From: Saxidomus purpurata
Lineage: Eukaryota > Mollusca > Bivalvia > Venerida > Veneridae
Assembly (NCBI GenBank): GCA_022818135.1
Contig: JAFMSR010000001.1
Coordinates: forward strand, 36,486,672 to 36,550,671
Reading direction: 5' to 3'
DNA: 64,000 nucleotides
Part shown: positions 14,858 to 27,830 of the stretch, one piece after another
How the letters are laid out: each line of letters begins with the position of its first letter
How positions within the stretch are numbered: position 1 is the stretch's first letter
Position numbers and translations under genes: made by a program
Notes under the pieces: model-generated
Told to the model about the DNA's origin: nothing
The model's database searches: none
The model's input: only the letters and a program-made list of their open reading frames with translations

Positions 14858-15020
14858 CTATAAGACTGGCATTCGGTCCTTACATTTAATATAATTTCAT
14901 TTTATGATTATCTGTCCATTCATTTCTTACTCAGTTGACAAAAATGTAGATGATCGAGCCTGCTAGGAGTTTTAATAAAATATAATGTCATGTAGCCAGG
15001 TTGCGAGGCTAATCATCTAT
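14858..15020 (+). repeat. Dispersed repeat, copy 2 (partner at 12810)
   Basis: Contains AGACTGGCATTCGGTCCTTA, TTTCTTACTCA, GGAGTTTTAATAAAATATAA and AGCCAGGTTGCGAGGCTAAT. Each copy ends in a small stem-like AGCC...GGCT segment. Confidence 0.65.
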
Positions 15021-16692
15021 GTATAAAAGTGTGCATTTAATCTTGTGTCCATACAGTTAAATCAGAGACTTTAGCAACCGCCAGTCGTGCACACCACTTA
15101 TTTTGTGCATATGCTTTTCTATTTCTGTTTTCACCACATTCCTTAAGATTCATTCTTAGTCGTTTTTTATATAATTAATGTTGCTGTGAATTAATGAAAG
15201 TCCCTCCATTAACAAATGATTTATGTCCTCGTTTATGGGGCAAAAATGAAAGTTTCAGTTTTATACGGCCCGTAAAGCACTTCGACATTGTCGAGTTAGT
15301 GACGGTAAAACAATGACCGTATTGTTTTCCCGGGAGTTTTTGTACTTCATCTTTTAACCCCTCGCCTGTCTAGTTGTCTACAATTTTACAACTTCATTGA
15401 ACCTGTGAAAGATAAAACACATCGGTCAGGATGTTTACTCTCCATACAAAGATGTGTGTATTCTGGGAGAATCTGACACGGTATCCGTGTATCCGTCAAC
15501 CAGGCTATTTATAAGATACACAATGAAATGAATTATTTCTATATAGAATATCACAGATCAATAAATATGTTGCCTACAGCTGTTCCACCTCCGCCGTTTG
15601 TAAGTAATGTCAAACTTGCTTAGAGATAGCGATACCAAATCGTATATCTTATGACTGTTCTACCTCATAATCTTAAAACACTTTCCCTTTTCCTTGGCAA
15701 CGCTGTTAGCTCTGTTCAACATCACAAACGTGTAATATAAACCCATAATTCATATTTCCATTGCACTGACCTCATGATCAAAATTGATAACGTCCACTTT
15801 CATTTCCATCTCTTCTTGTTAAGATCATATCTTTCAATTAGAACACTAATCCCTCCTATCGTCCTTCTAGACAAATTTATTGCTTAATGAAGACAGGACA
15901 AAGATCGCTTTGCCGGAGTTGTTTAGCAAACTTTCAATCTTGACACCCGGATCTGCTTGAACATTTTTATTTATTCTCTCATTTTCAATCTATTGTGGTG
16001 GTGTAAACGTCGGCTCTCCTGACAGATTTTGTCAGCTCTGCATTCCCGTTTCGATACGATGGTAATATGTCAACCTGTCTCTTCTATCTTCTCTTCACAA
16101 ATGGTAACTGGCAACTCGTATGCAAGGAAACATATATAACAGGGAAAAACTGGCAATATGAACGCCGGGACTATGACAGACTTGACAATCTCTGTGGCTG
16201 AGGAAAAGACAAGGAGATTGTGGCTATCAGTTTGGGATGCAACTTGATCATGGAAACAACGTAGAAATTCTGCTTGGATTTTGTTCAAATGTTTATTTTT
16301 TTCACAAAACTGCGGTTCTGACTTGCTTGTTTCTTTAAGAAATGGATATATTAAAAGTTAGCACCTTTTCCAGTTGGGTACATGTATGTTCATTAATGGA
16401 TTGTGCGTGTTGAGGTTGTGTATTCATGTGTGTGCACTGGTTTGTGAAATTCCTTTACTTACGTGACGTTTATGTGATATGCTGGATCATTCACGAAAAT
16501 ACGTACTATATGTTTCTATGCAGTTTCGTGTGTACAGCATAGTGACGTAGTTGTGACGTTGAGCATTGGAATTAAACACGGCGCAGAGTCGCAAAAAGTC
16601 ACCTAAATACCCAGACAGAGTTGAAATATTAATGAAACCCTATAGTTTTCACTTTCCTCAATTTTTGCCGAAGCTGTGTTCCGTAAAAACAT
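15021..16692. other. No clear gene; mixed-composition non-coding DNA
   Basis: Less A+T-rich patches at 15270-15500 and 15990-16260. Apart from the possible small exon at 15567 nothing coding is supported. Confidence 0.4.
15567..15599 (+). other. Possible small exon with consensus donor
   Basis: ATG at 15567 gives MLPTAVPPPPF directly followed by a consensus GTAAGT donor. TATCACAG upstream at 15548-15555 could be an acceptor. Too short to be convincing. Confidence 0.15.
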
Positions 16693-16693
16693 T

Positions 16694-16724
<31 letters not shown>

Positions 16725-16753
16725 CATATTTATTTATTTATTTACTTATTTAT
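16693..16753 (+). repeat. (ATTT)n microsatellite
   Basis: About fifteen ATTT units interrupted by single C substitutions (ACAT, TTAC). Confidence 0.95.
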
Positions 16754-19700
16754 AACTTACTCTGAACATGAATCACACCATTAGTCATTATGATTTTTCA
16801 ACGTAATTGTAAATTTTGATTTTATTTTTGTTCAGTAGATTGATAGACTGCAGCTGTAAAACGGTGTATACCTTCGGTTTTAATTTACTAAATAAGATCT
16901 GTTGGATTAAGGTGAATTTGTTAGTTTACAACATGGATTTCGGCAGGTCCCAGTTTGATTGATCTTTGTTGACTATGTTATAAAATATATCCCTTAATCT
17001 AGGATGGTCTTTTCTCAAAAACGTCTGTGTGCCTTATCTCAGTATGGTTAAACATCGCATAGATCTAGTTTAAGTTTCAGAAAATCCTGCATAAAGAATA
17101 AAAGGAGAATAAAGAATGTAATTTTAAATATTTCAAATTATTAAGTCATAAATACGTGTGCGTTTGTACGAGCAATTTAGCTTTTTCTTTGCTGGGACAA
17201 AATTCATACATATGCGAATAATATACATATGTAATTGTAATATCTTGGTCGGAAATTCGTTGAGCAAATTTTCTTCTTAGTTTATGTTTTAGATTTGATA
17301 TAGACACGCATGTACATTATCTATAGTATCTATAAGATTTAGAATGTTTCGTTTTTGTAATTTATCTGTTATGTATGTTAGCATTTTAAAACTTATTTTT
17401 GAGTGCTTTTTTTTCTTTCTTTTTTAGTTACTAAGATGAATTTTTTGCCTAAATGCTGATATAATAATAGTTTCCAGCGACCTAATATTGCGCTTTATTG
17501 CATGCGTTTTAATTTTTCAATAAAAACTTAGAAAATTCATTCTTTACAATATTTATTTCAACTGCAAAAAAACATCACATGTTTGGTTCCCTACTTTAAA
17601 CATTGCTGCTACAAAAGACAATAAAAATGATCGTCGTCCTTTGTATTATTTTATGTCTTTCTCGCATTCAGCCATTTATAATTTACTGGGAGAAATAAAC
17701 TTCAATCTGATGTGCAGTAGTTTTATTCCATTTTCGTTTTGGATTGTTTTTGTTTTTAAGTAAAATTGTTAAAGAATTTAAGAAGAAAATAACATAGAAT
17801 CTCTTAAGATGTGTATATTTTGTTTCAGTCGTTTTTTGAATTTCTCATTTTTTATTTAAACATTAGTCAAAAACGAAAGAAAAAAAAGACAACTTTTAAC
17901 ATGCGAACCGCACTTGGTGCAGTCAAAATGTTAAATTTATTTTTGTTCTTTTTTTTCAATTTAGTTTTATTTTGCGAAATAATGGGAAAACAAAAAGTAA
18001 ACATTGGGAGGAAGTTGTGGATTTTCTCAAGGTAGTTAGAAGCCGCGACAGATACATGAAAAATATGATAAACTATGAAATAGAAAGTGAAATACTTGTG
18101 TTTCATCAATGCATTGTGTTAAATGAAATATCTTAGGAAAACGGTGCTCCTTAGAAGAAAATGTACTTGCGACAAATGCATTCCATGATACATAGCGGAT
18201 ATAATGTTATTTTAAAGTAAAAACTGTGGATATTTATATCATTTATTATTGTTCTAGATTTTTACGCTTTAAAAAATGCGCTTCATTGAGAAGCATTGTT
18301 TTATTGCGTTTACTTCAAATCTGACGAGAGATATATGTTTTCTGATTTAATACCCCTTTCCGTGTGCTTTGTACATGATACTAGTCGATAAAGAACTAAG
18401 AAACTCACAAAGAAGGAGGTCATAAACTAAGCGGCTGCTTTGGATATAATTATAGGTTCGTCTTGGGCCTGGTTGTTAAAACACCATTTAAACTATTTCA
18501 CGACCATTAGGTATATAAAACTGTGAAAAGTGAGGCACAAATAATTGACCTTTGAGCTAATGTGGACAGTTTATGCCAGAATATATTTTATGTTTAACAT
18601 TACAACACTTTTTATTTCTTGGTTTTGTTACAGAAGTTGGACTAGTGTTTCTTTTTAAAGATCGCATTTCAGGGAATGTTTAAAGAAGGAACAAAAATAC
18701 AAAAGAGAACAATTTTACTTACATTTTACCGAAGTACACTTATAGTATGATTTTTAAAAGTTAAAATCATTCCGCGCGAGGCAAAAAATAAAAATTAACG
18801 AATTTTTTAACGAATCTCTGAACCAGTCAAGAAATTTATTAAAGATATTTTTTATTTATTATTTCCAGGATTTTACAGTTAATAGTTAATTCTTTTTTAT
18901 TTCATCTGTTTGTATAAGCAACAGTTCTTCTGCTTTTGTTTTTGTTCCGTAGAGAAAAAACTTATTATTGCAAATGATTACAGATATTATAAACTATTTT
19001 TATTGTGAAAGTAATGAAACAGAATTTAATTTAGTATATTTTATATGACATATAAAGACTGTGGATATTCTTACAAATATACATCTTTATGTTGCTGAGA
19101 GTGTCTAGTTTATATGGAAACAGAATGATACAATGTCTGAATGTTCCCCCGCCTTTATCATACGACAGGCCTTTCTGTTCGTCTTTTTTGCACACAGCTA
19201 TAATCTGATCTATTATATCTAAATTCGATCAGACAAATGGTGGAAAACTATACCCGAGAGTCCACTGGTCTTGACCCTGCCGCACATCGCCTGGTTAACA
19301 TTTGCACGGGTTCCCGAGCGCCGTGCGGAATAAGATATATTTGACAGCGTTGTTTGAAATGCGAAGTGACGCGTGCTTGCAGGAGCTCCGATCGCTTGTT
19401 ATTTCCGTGTAATTGTTTTAGCCTGTATCATATGCAAGTCGTGTTGGAATGTATATTAATAAAGTTCCAAGATAATTGTTCCTCACAGATTGACAAGCGA
19501 ATCAGAAAAACTAGTTGTTATTCATTTCTAGCATTGTTTTCGAGTGACTGCTTTGAAATGAAGGGTCAGTGGAACAATTGTCCCGGAAAATTGTTCTGCC
19601 ATGTTGAATAGTATAACCGCAAAAATTAAATTTATATGACTCAGTTTTTTTTGTTTTGTTTTTTCTGCACTGTGCATAATTTTAACTGTGTATGTTTTTG

Positions 19701-21217
19701 TACCGTATGTTAAACAACAGCATAAATTTGCTCGTCTCAACTTTTGTTTAATTAATCGTAATGCATTTGTTGTACATTATTTTTTATAACGTGGGTATAT
19801 CTTTATCTGATTTATGCATGCAACAGTTTAGACGGGCTGTCAATTTTGCATTTACAATAATTGTAACATAGATATATATAAAAAAGTATAACCAAAATGA
19901 CAAACGTAATGTAAATATTTCAAAGTATCATAAGCTACTGCAGTCAAAATGACAAAGGTGATTACTTAAAAAACAACAACGTGAAACAAAATTATTGATT
20001 GTAAGGTAGCAATATAATATTATTCTATGTTGCATAAATAGTAATAATCCGTATATTTAAAGCGTAACTAGGATTGCACAAGCTGTTATGAATTTTTATG
20101 TACATTTATACTTAACTTTACACGATAAAATGTTTTGAATATCAGTATCATCTCAAGGGTTTGTAAATTTTTCCAGTCTAAATCTTTAAGGCATTTCCTC
20201 TGCATGTAGTAATTGAGTACGTTTGTGAGTATTTCGACCACTGTCCGGTATCCGACAATCAATCAAATTTGATAACACCCCAGCACTGTTCAGGCTGATC
20301 ATTTTCTAGCCTGAAAACGGCAGTTTCGCCACTTTGTTACCGCTCATTAGAGATAGAGACTTGTCTCACACCGGCAATTCGGCATCCCCATCGTTAGGTC
20401 GAGAAATCCGGTAAATAATTAATGACGGTTATTTCCTGGCCCACACTTTTGTAAAATCAGTAATATTAGGCGACTGTAATGATGATCGATTTTCACTAAT
20501 CCCCCAGCATGCTCAAATTATTTTGCTTAGACGGGATGGCACGGCCCTCCACAGGGTTATTACCGTAGGTTTAGGTACATTGTATATCCAAATTAAAAAG
20601 ATTTTGTCAGAAGTTCTATTTTTTATGTCTGAAACCATGCCTCATCCCCAGCACGATGTGCTCTAAAAATTGTTTTCAGTGTTTAAGAAAATAAATGCAG
20701 ATAAAAACTGTGATTGCTTTGCAGAGTTTTTACACTTTAGTCAAGCTTCATTACTTATAGTTATCGTTTTAGATCAAATGTCTGATTTTTCCTGATATGG
20801 TTTATTTTCTCAATGCGTTGCCATCTGTAACTTGGGTAAACATGCACGTTCCTTGAACATTACACAAATGGTGACAGTTTCCTTTCGGAAGTGAATTTAT
20901 TTTGTCTAGGCGCGCACATTTTCTTAGAAAAAATTATATTTGAAAATAGCTAAAATATAATTCGTTTATCTATAAAACACTGACAGGAGGTACTGTAAAA
21001 TGCTATGGACTGAAGTTACTGAACAAAAGTGTAATGCAGTGAATTATTAGTACATGTATTTCTTTTCTGTACAGACTTGAAAAGTTATACTATAAGAGCA
21101 CCTTGCAACAAACTTTCATGCACGTGTAGGTTAGATGGATGAGGATTATTGTTTTTGCCTGTCTTTTCCCCCGTCCATACGTCGGTCTGTGACGTATAAT
21201 TCGTCTAACTCTTTTAT
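16754..21217. other. No gene seen; candidate regulatory islands at 19190-19350 and 20220-20560
   Basis: Mostly very A+T-rich. 19190-19350 contains CCGCAC...GTGCGG as a possible stem. 20220-20560 contains CAATCAATCAAATTTGATAA, TAATTAATGACGG and ATGATGATCGATTTTCACTA, dense in homeodomain/TALE-like sites, with stops in all frames. Regulatory role is inference. Confidence 0.35.
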
Positions 21218-21264
21218 GGGAAGGTGGGGGGGGGGTGGGGGCGGATTGGGGGGGTGGGGGGAGA
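21218..21264 (+). repeat. Guanine-rich tract, G-quadruplex-forming potential
   Basis: Runs of G3, G10, G5, G7 and G6 separated by 1-6 bases. This easily satisfies the four-runs-of-three pattern for intramolecular quadruplexes. The complementary strand gives a proline-rich frame that I do not regard as a gene. Confidence 0.85.
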
Positions 21265-24200
21265 GATCTGTACAAACGCTTCAGTCTTAGCACCTAGTTA
21301 TTAATATAGTTTTTACGTAACTGAAGTCTATACAATAAGTGTTGACTATTAAAAACATAGAAATTTACATCAACTCAAGGCCTTACATTGCACCAAATAT
21401 TGTGTTGTAGCTCCAGCGGGTGCTTCCCACATCTTTCAATATCTACCGTAAAAGTATAGGATGAAACTTAAATTGAACATGGAATAAATATGAATCTTAA
21501 TTGACTTGCCTGAAACCATATACAATGTATCAACTTTATATCAGTAACTACAGAAAGAAGCTGTTAAATAACGTAAATATTTTTGACAGGGTCGATTAAA
21601 ATATGGTATTTTGTTATTTTAATGATGTTGAATACGTTTTCTCAGACACAAGTTTTATGTTTTAGAAAATTGCAAAATTTATGCAGGTCTGCCCTTGGCA
21701 ATCCAGTTTGGAAAAAAGAACTAGCTTGAAATGAACATCTGCATTTTAACAGCCCGAGAGAAAGAAAAAAAGGGTAAAATTGTAACTGGATAATAATTTG
21801 GTTGCTAACCTTAGAAACTCGCGCACTCTGTTCGATATGACTTGTGACAGAGTTTTTAATGAGCCAAACAAACTGTATTATTGCAGACAACCGACATAAT
21901 AAATAAAACGAAGAGCTCATTCGGTATTGGTTTTCCAGGAAAAAGAAGGTTCATTTACTTTGCAATGTGATGTATGTCCCTCTGACAGCTTGAAATGTAC
22001 ACCGCTTCTACATTGTCGGTATATTGTTGGGGAATGAGTTATTTTCTTACTCAAGTTGCTGTAACAAATTAGAAAATCTCGGATGGATATGTATCGTAAA
22101 TTTGGAGCCTCATCTGTTAATTTAAGATCTTTAATTTAATACATATATTTCTGTCTCATTTATACTGATTTTAATAACTTGTCATACTTATGATTCATGT
22201 GTAATTATGAGAAATTTTATTTATGATATAAGGTATTTTCGCCATTTTATTAGTTAGAGTCTTGATGCGACAGTGTTAAAAATGAATTAAAAATGTCAGT
22301 ATAACGTCCTATGTTTTTTTTTATATATTATACCAATTGAAATAAATGTGTTCAACTTGTTTTGTGATTTTAAAAAAATATGATAACTTTTGTTATCCAT
22401 TCACTATGAAAACAATTTTGAGCAAAAGTATATTTCAGACTGGTAGTTGATTTATCATTGCCAGTAAGTTAAGTGCGAGTTTTGGAATCAGAAATTATAA
22501 GGACAAAAAAGAAGAAGAAAACATAGACCTCACACGGACTGAAGATACCTTTGGAAACAGTAAACCCCAATAGCGAATTGATTGATGGCGAACGTCGTTG
22601 TCATCCTTTGATCTAATCTTTATTTCGATCCGTTCAACATTTCTTATTTTGCGACACCCAATCATTTGTCATAATGTATGTCAAGCAAGTCGCTAATGCT
22701 GATTTATAGCCGTTCTGAATGGTGTTTTAACTTATATTTTATTTCCGTTTTTGAATTTAATTTAACGCTTTTATTTGTATTCTATTATTATGTCGTATCT
22801 TTATAATCTCCATCTACACTTCCTATTACATGCTTTCATTTGATTAATTTTCCATTATAGTAACTACTACATTGCAATATGAGTGATAAATGAACGAGTT
22901 AGGATAATATAGAGCGTAATGAATATATTTTTGAAGCATTAAACGAAGTCATTAAGCGTATTAATACAGATATGGAAAAGCTGTAATGTTTGGTTTTTTT
23001 ACAGTTTAGTATATATCCGCCAGATACGTTTAAAAGTTTAGCTGGTCGTAATCACATAAAAGTAGTCCTTTTAGCGGCCACATTATCATTGTTCTTGCAG
23101 TTTCTATCTTGATTTCCATCTATGTCAGTATCATAACTACATTAAAAAGAAACATAACTGTTAAGCGACACACCAAAACAAATGTTTGAATTGTCATAAT
23201 AAGAGTTTCTTTCCCCTTTTTATGTTATCAAACTTCATTTAACAGGCATACAGAAATGCACGTGAGAGCATCGTTTTTCTATCTTTATGACAAAATCATA
23301 AACATTTGTCAGCCGGCATGTTCATGGTTTTTATCTTTTACATGCGTAGTTTGATATTACAATTGAGTTCATTTCTAAGAGTGACTTCTTAGGCTGCATT
23401 ATTTGCAGCCATAATAAAGTTTACGTATCAGAAATCCTCGTGCGCTATTATTCGTCATAATGTCTTTGAGAAATATAGTGCCACAAAAAAGTGAAATTAA
23501 TTATTTGTAGCCTTGGAGGGATGTTATTGTTCATTTGATCAAATATTGAAATCACGCTTTACAAACCACCGAGATATTGCTTCTCTAAATCAATTGAAAT
23601 TACAGGTATTTCTCGTTAAACGAATCTAAACACCTTTGCGGGAATTTGTGTTTTTTATGGTTGGTGCTTTCATGTAGCAATTTGGTTGTGGTTAATTAAA
23701 GATAAACGTTCATATCGTTTAATATTCAATCATTCCGCCTCATTATTAAACTACCGTACAAAAGAAATAAAGTTCAAAGACATTATAAACGAAGAATGCC
23801 TCGCGTTATGTTTGAATTTGCAATGACGTCATCTGTGGAGAGTTAAAAGTGAAGACATGTAAATCTAAATTAACCTTAGAATGCATTTTAACAACACTGT
23901 GTCACACAGAATTGACTACAACACACACAACGATCAGGGACTAGTTATAAATTAATTTTTCCGTCACCACCATTTCATAGTATTTTCTTACAAAAATCGT
24001 CACCAGAGTTGCCAATAAAAGACGAAGTTAAACATTACAAAGAAGACGCAGCTGATGTTTAAATCGTATAACACGTTTTCTTGCACAGTTTCTTGTTAGA
24101 AGCATATTTATTGCAATGAAAGTCGTCATAAAAATGGTTACCTCATCTTTATTAGAAAATTGATACATTCGCGACAGTTGACCACCCACCTTACCGTTGT

Positions 24201-25247
24201 TTTTCTCCCGACATTACAAAAAATGAGTTCTAAGATGCAGATGAACAGTGGTAATTTCACACAATTAAAATTGCTGCAAAATATAAAAAATGATTACGAA
24301 AATATTTTGTAATATGAACTCTATAAGAAAATTATTGTTAAGGTTAGCTTGCTATATGCATTTCCATCGATATGGCATGACTTTTCGAGAAGTTTGTTAG
24401 TTTTAAATATGTGGTATATTAATACATAAAGAACATTGTCAAGAACATTTTAAAGGAAAGTTCTCATATTGGAAAGTTTCTATGGGAAAAAGAGATATAT
24501 GTAAGAAGACTATACTGCAGTCGCATTTTGAATTTTATGTTTTTAAAAAGTTAGAATCAGCATATTTTACTATTGTTGTGACGAGTCTTGCTGTTTGCAG
24601 TCCAATATGTCATCCTTTCCCTCAAAACAGGCAATTAACTCATCTATCGAGGCATTACTCTTCAACAACTATTGCTTAAATATGTTCTTCATTTTGCACA
24701 ATATCATCTCTAGTCTGTGGAATGCTGATCAAGGTCTCGATCTGTTATGGTAAAACTGGGACAAAACTCCAAAAGAAAAGCTCCTGTCAGGCTTATATGA
24801 CAAAGGATCTCCGAAGTTTATCATGAAATGATGAAATGTTGGGAAAATTAGGATTTTCTATTCCGTCAAAGTCCAACACAGAATTTGAGACAGGAATCGG
24901 CTAAGGACTTTAAAGACAATAGCAAATGATCAAGGTATAATGATGTCATGGTAAAATACATGCCCAAAAGAAAGAAAGTGCCTCTTATTTCATATAAATA
25001 TTTAAGGCACATTTATTTCCTAGGTCTGTGTCATAAGCTCAACACTATTACGATGGTCAAATGTCATAAAAAGTTTCACTACCTGAGACTTTATAAACTA
25101 TAGATATTTGCGACAGAACATACAGTTTTAATAGTAGCAAACATTCCAAAACAGTTCATCCTACAATATATATACAAGACAATAATCAGAAACGGAATGG
25201 TAGACTTCTAATTCAAAATGACAACTCGATATAATGTACTTTTAAAT
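21265..25247. other. No gene seen
   Basis: A+T-rich. TATTGGTTTTCCAGGAA at about 21926 resembles the start of the 54270 SINE body and may be a small remnant. Nothing else supported. Confidence 0.4.
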
Positions 25248-25446
25248 TTAGACACATTTAACCATAAGTGTGAATATCTTAAGTATTGTTTAATGCTGCA
25301 TATTGAAGGCTTGAACGGTTTTGCGATTCCGTGTTGCACCACAGTGTATAAAGGAATATGGAATAGCAAACCTTTATAATTTTTTATGATGCAGCATTAA
25401 ACAGTAAATTATGTAAAATACTTATATTTATGGTTAAATGTTTTTG
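25248..25446. repeat. Imperfect inverted repeat, arms about 60 bp
   Basis: The left arm holds CACATTTAACCATAAGTGTG and GTTTAATGCTGCAT. The right arm holds the complements (ATGCAGCATTAAAC and CATAAATATAAGTATTT-type sequence, ending GGTTAAATG). The centre of about 80 bp is unrelated. Looks like a decayed fold-back element. Confidence 0.6.
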
Positions 25447-25811
25447 AAGTTTTCAAGTATGGTGTATCATGGTATTGTATTTAGAATAAGATATGAAATA
25501 CAAAATGCCTGCATTTAGGGAAATCCCGCCTTCACAATATATCAGCAATAAGTATGTAAAAAAGGTAGGTTATTGGCACAATATCAATACCACGCAGACG
25601 CTTATTTATTTCAAAAAAAGAAAGACGTGACCAAAGTTTACCACTATCCATTGTCATTAATACAATTCAATTATGTTAGGTTAGTAAGTTGTGAACACAA
25701 AAATACAGCAGTTGCCATATCCGATATGACAAAGGCACATGATATAAAAGTAAACAGAAAAGAACGCCAAGAGAGGACACTTGAAGCATAACACAATATA
25801 GACATAGAGTG

Positions 25812-26205
25812 AAATAACACATACGAGAATCAAAACCGACAATCTACAAGACAATCTGCAGGAAGAGTATACCTTGTACCTTGATCTCATGACGAAATAT
25901 AAGAAAAACGAAATAGTTCCAAAAACAGGCAAGTAAGTAAATAAATATTTTGACTCAAAGCACAGAGTGAACTCAGGGTAACACTTACAGAGCCATCAAT
26001 TGATTGTACGAAACAACACATACGAAAATCAAAAACAACAGTCTATAGACAATGCTCCAGGAAGAGTTAGTTTACCGTGTGCCTTGATTTCATGAAGAAA
26101 TGTAAGAAAATAAAATGAATTTCCAGAAACAAGCAAGTACGTAAAAAAACTAAATATTGACTTTAAGCTTATAGTGAACTAAAGGTAACTTTTAAAGAGC
26201 GAGCG
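25812..26205. repeat. Diverged tandem duplication, unit about 200 bp
   Basis: Copy 1 starts AAATAACACATACGAGAATC near 25812 and copy 2 AAACAACACATACGAAAATC at 26011. They stay alignable through GGAAGAGT, TACC/TACCGTGTGCCTTGAT, ATGA-GAAAT-TAAGAAAA and CAAGTAAGTAAATAAATATT/CAAGTACGTAAAAAAACTAA. Confidence 0.75.
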
Positions 26206-27176
26206 ACTATTTACTGTAATGTATAAGTTGCGGGGAGCATGATCGGTTTTCGACAAGCCAACATAAAATGTGACTTATATTAGATCAACAATGTAAATAC
26301 CCTTACTAAACATATCACTTGTCATGATTATCAGACTAAAATGATATGCGCAGAAATGGTCAATAAAATCCTGTACCATTTGAATACCGATATATTAACA
26401 GAGCATTATGGAGCTCTAAGCGCCAAAATAATCAGCAAGAAAATGTGATGACTCGTATACTGTCAGAATACTGACAGTAGATGTTGTATATATTTGTACA
26501 AAAGTTTTCATTATCGTGCCTTCGTCAAAATAATTTCTCTTTGAAAGTTCGTAAACAATATTTCACGACTTCACTAAGGAGCATCAAGATCGCATAGGAA
26601 GAAGATGTAATACACTTGCGACTGCGACATTTCTGTTCTATCATTTGAAGGAATGTCTAAGTCCAGCATCGTCCGTATCTGTTTAAAGTCACCACTTTCA
26701 GTACGAATGTAAAACTGCTTTTAACCGTCACCTGAATTTTTTAGGCTTTGGATATAGGTCCTCCTAAAAGCTCGAGCATGGGTCTGACCATTACTAACAC
26801 ATTTCTCGTATATGATTACAAGTATATTGCACTTCTTAAACTTATTCAAATCGTTTAGTAAACCGTCCTAGTAACACCAGTCCTGTTTTTGAGGTCATGA
26901 AAATGAGTTGAAAGCAGTTTTACATGTGTTACCGTACATATTTATATGTTGCGTCAGCTGTGGGATATTGTAAGAAGGCGAACAACTTACGGTGAAAATA
27001 ATAGAAATTAACAAAAACAGTTGATGCGTCATATAAATTTATCTGACACCAGTATTAAAGCACGGCGAGGCACATTTATAAACCACAAACTCAAGACACA
27101 GTGAATTAAGTAACTGTACACAATAATAAATAATGTAGCTACTAAGTAATATGCGTGCGATGAAAATAATTACACA
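26206..27176. other. No gene seen; may be 3' UTR of the minus-strand island at 27717
   Basis: Mixed A+T-rich DNA with no open frame of note. If 27717-27830 is a terminal exon, this stretch and the MITE lie downstream of it. Confidence 0.3.
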
Positions 27177-27181
27177 ATGTA

Positions 27182-27574
27182 CACGGTGGGGAATCACGTG
27201 CTCAAAATAATCTCTAAACAAAGTCAATCTGTGAAAATGTTTAAAAAATAATGAAAGTTGTTTAGCTTTGAATATGAAATGTAGCCTATCTCATGGCAAC
27301 ATTAATTTTTTCTAGAACTGCATAGGTCTCAATAATATTCTCCTTCCAATTGTGATAAACACTTCAGGACACCGAACCTGTCTATTTTTTAAATGTTCAG
27401 CACAATCAGAAGGTGATTGTTATTGAGACCGGAGTAGTTCTGGAATACGTTAATGCTGTTATAAGATAGGCTACTTTTTGTATTCACAGCTGAACAGCTT
27501 TCATTATTTAATAACATTTTTCATATATTTACTTTTGTTTAGAGATTATTTTGATCATGTGATTCCCCACCGTG
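27182..27574. mobile_element. 393-bp fold-back MITE with 5-bp target duplication
   Basis: Two inverted arms of about 185 bp meet in the middle. The outer ends are CACGGTGGGGAATCACGTG and CATGTGATTCCCCACCGTG, and the arms stay similar inward through AATAATCTCTAAAC, TAGCCTATCT and GGTCTCAATAA. ATGTA flanks both sides (27177-27181 and 27575-27579). There is no transposase, so it is non-autonomous. It lies about 140 bp beyond the stop of the exon-like island at 27717, possibly in a 3' UTR. Confidence 0.85.
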
Positions 27575-27716
27575 ATGTAGCTATATTTTGAAACTCAAAT
27601 GCAATAGTGTATACAACAGGTACAGTATCAGAAAATTGTGAGAATATCATAACATAATAAAAAATACAAACAAAAATTGAATACCACAGTCTGGGTAAAT
27701 GTGTAACACTCATCCA

Positions 27717-27830
27717 TCATGTGACATATTTATTTGTCATTTGCGGTGTACCAGGGCTGCTGCATCTATCCTGATGCTGGTGGTCGTCGCCCGAGGAGCC
27801 TAACAAGGTCACAGTGTGGTCAAATTGCAT
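27717..27830 (-). CDS. Candidate terminal exon, unrecognised product
   Basis: A GC-richer island follows a good acceptor (TGTCTATTTTCAG). In phase 0 it reads 37 codons to TGA at 27717, starting MQFDHTVTLLGSSGDD and ending SSPGTPQMTNKYVT. The other two phases stop within eight codons. Third-position G+C is about 57%, well above the surrounding DNA. The Ser/Gly/His/Gln-rich peptide looks like the disordered end of a regulatory protein, but I do not recognise the family. Upstream exons would lie at higher coordinates. The ATG at its start may be internal. Confidence 0.45.
   Translation of the reverse strand: MQFDHTVTLLGSSGDDHQHQDRCSSPGTPQMTNKYVT

Noticed and set aside
21090..21293. Proline-rich minus-strand frame
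   Set aside because: It is the translation of the complementary C runs of the guanine tract.
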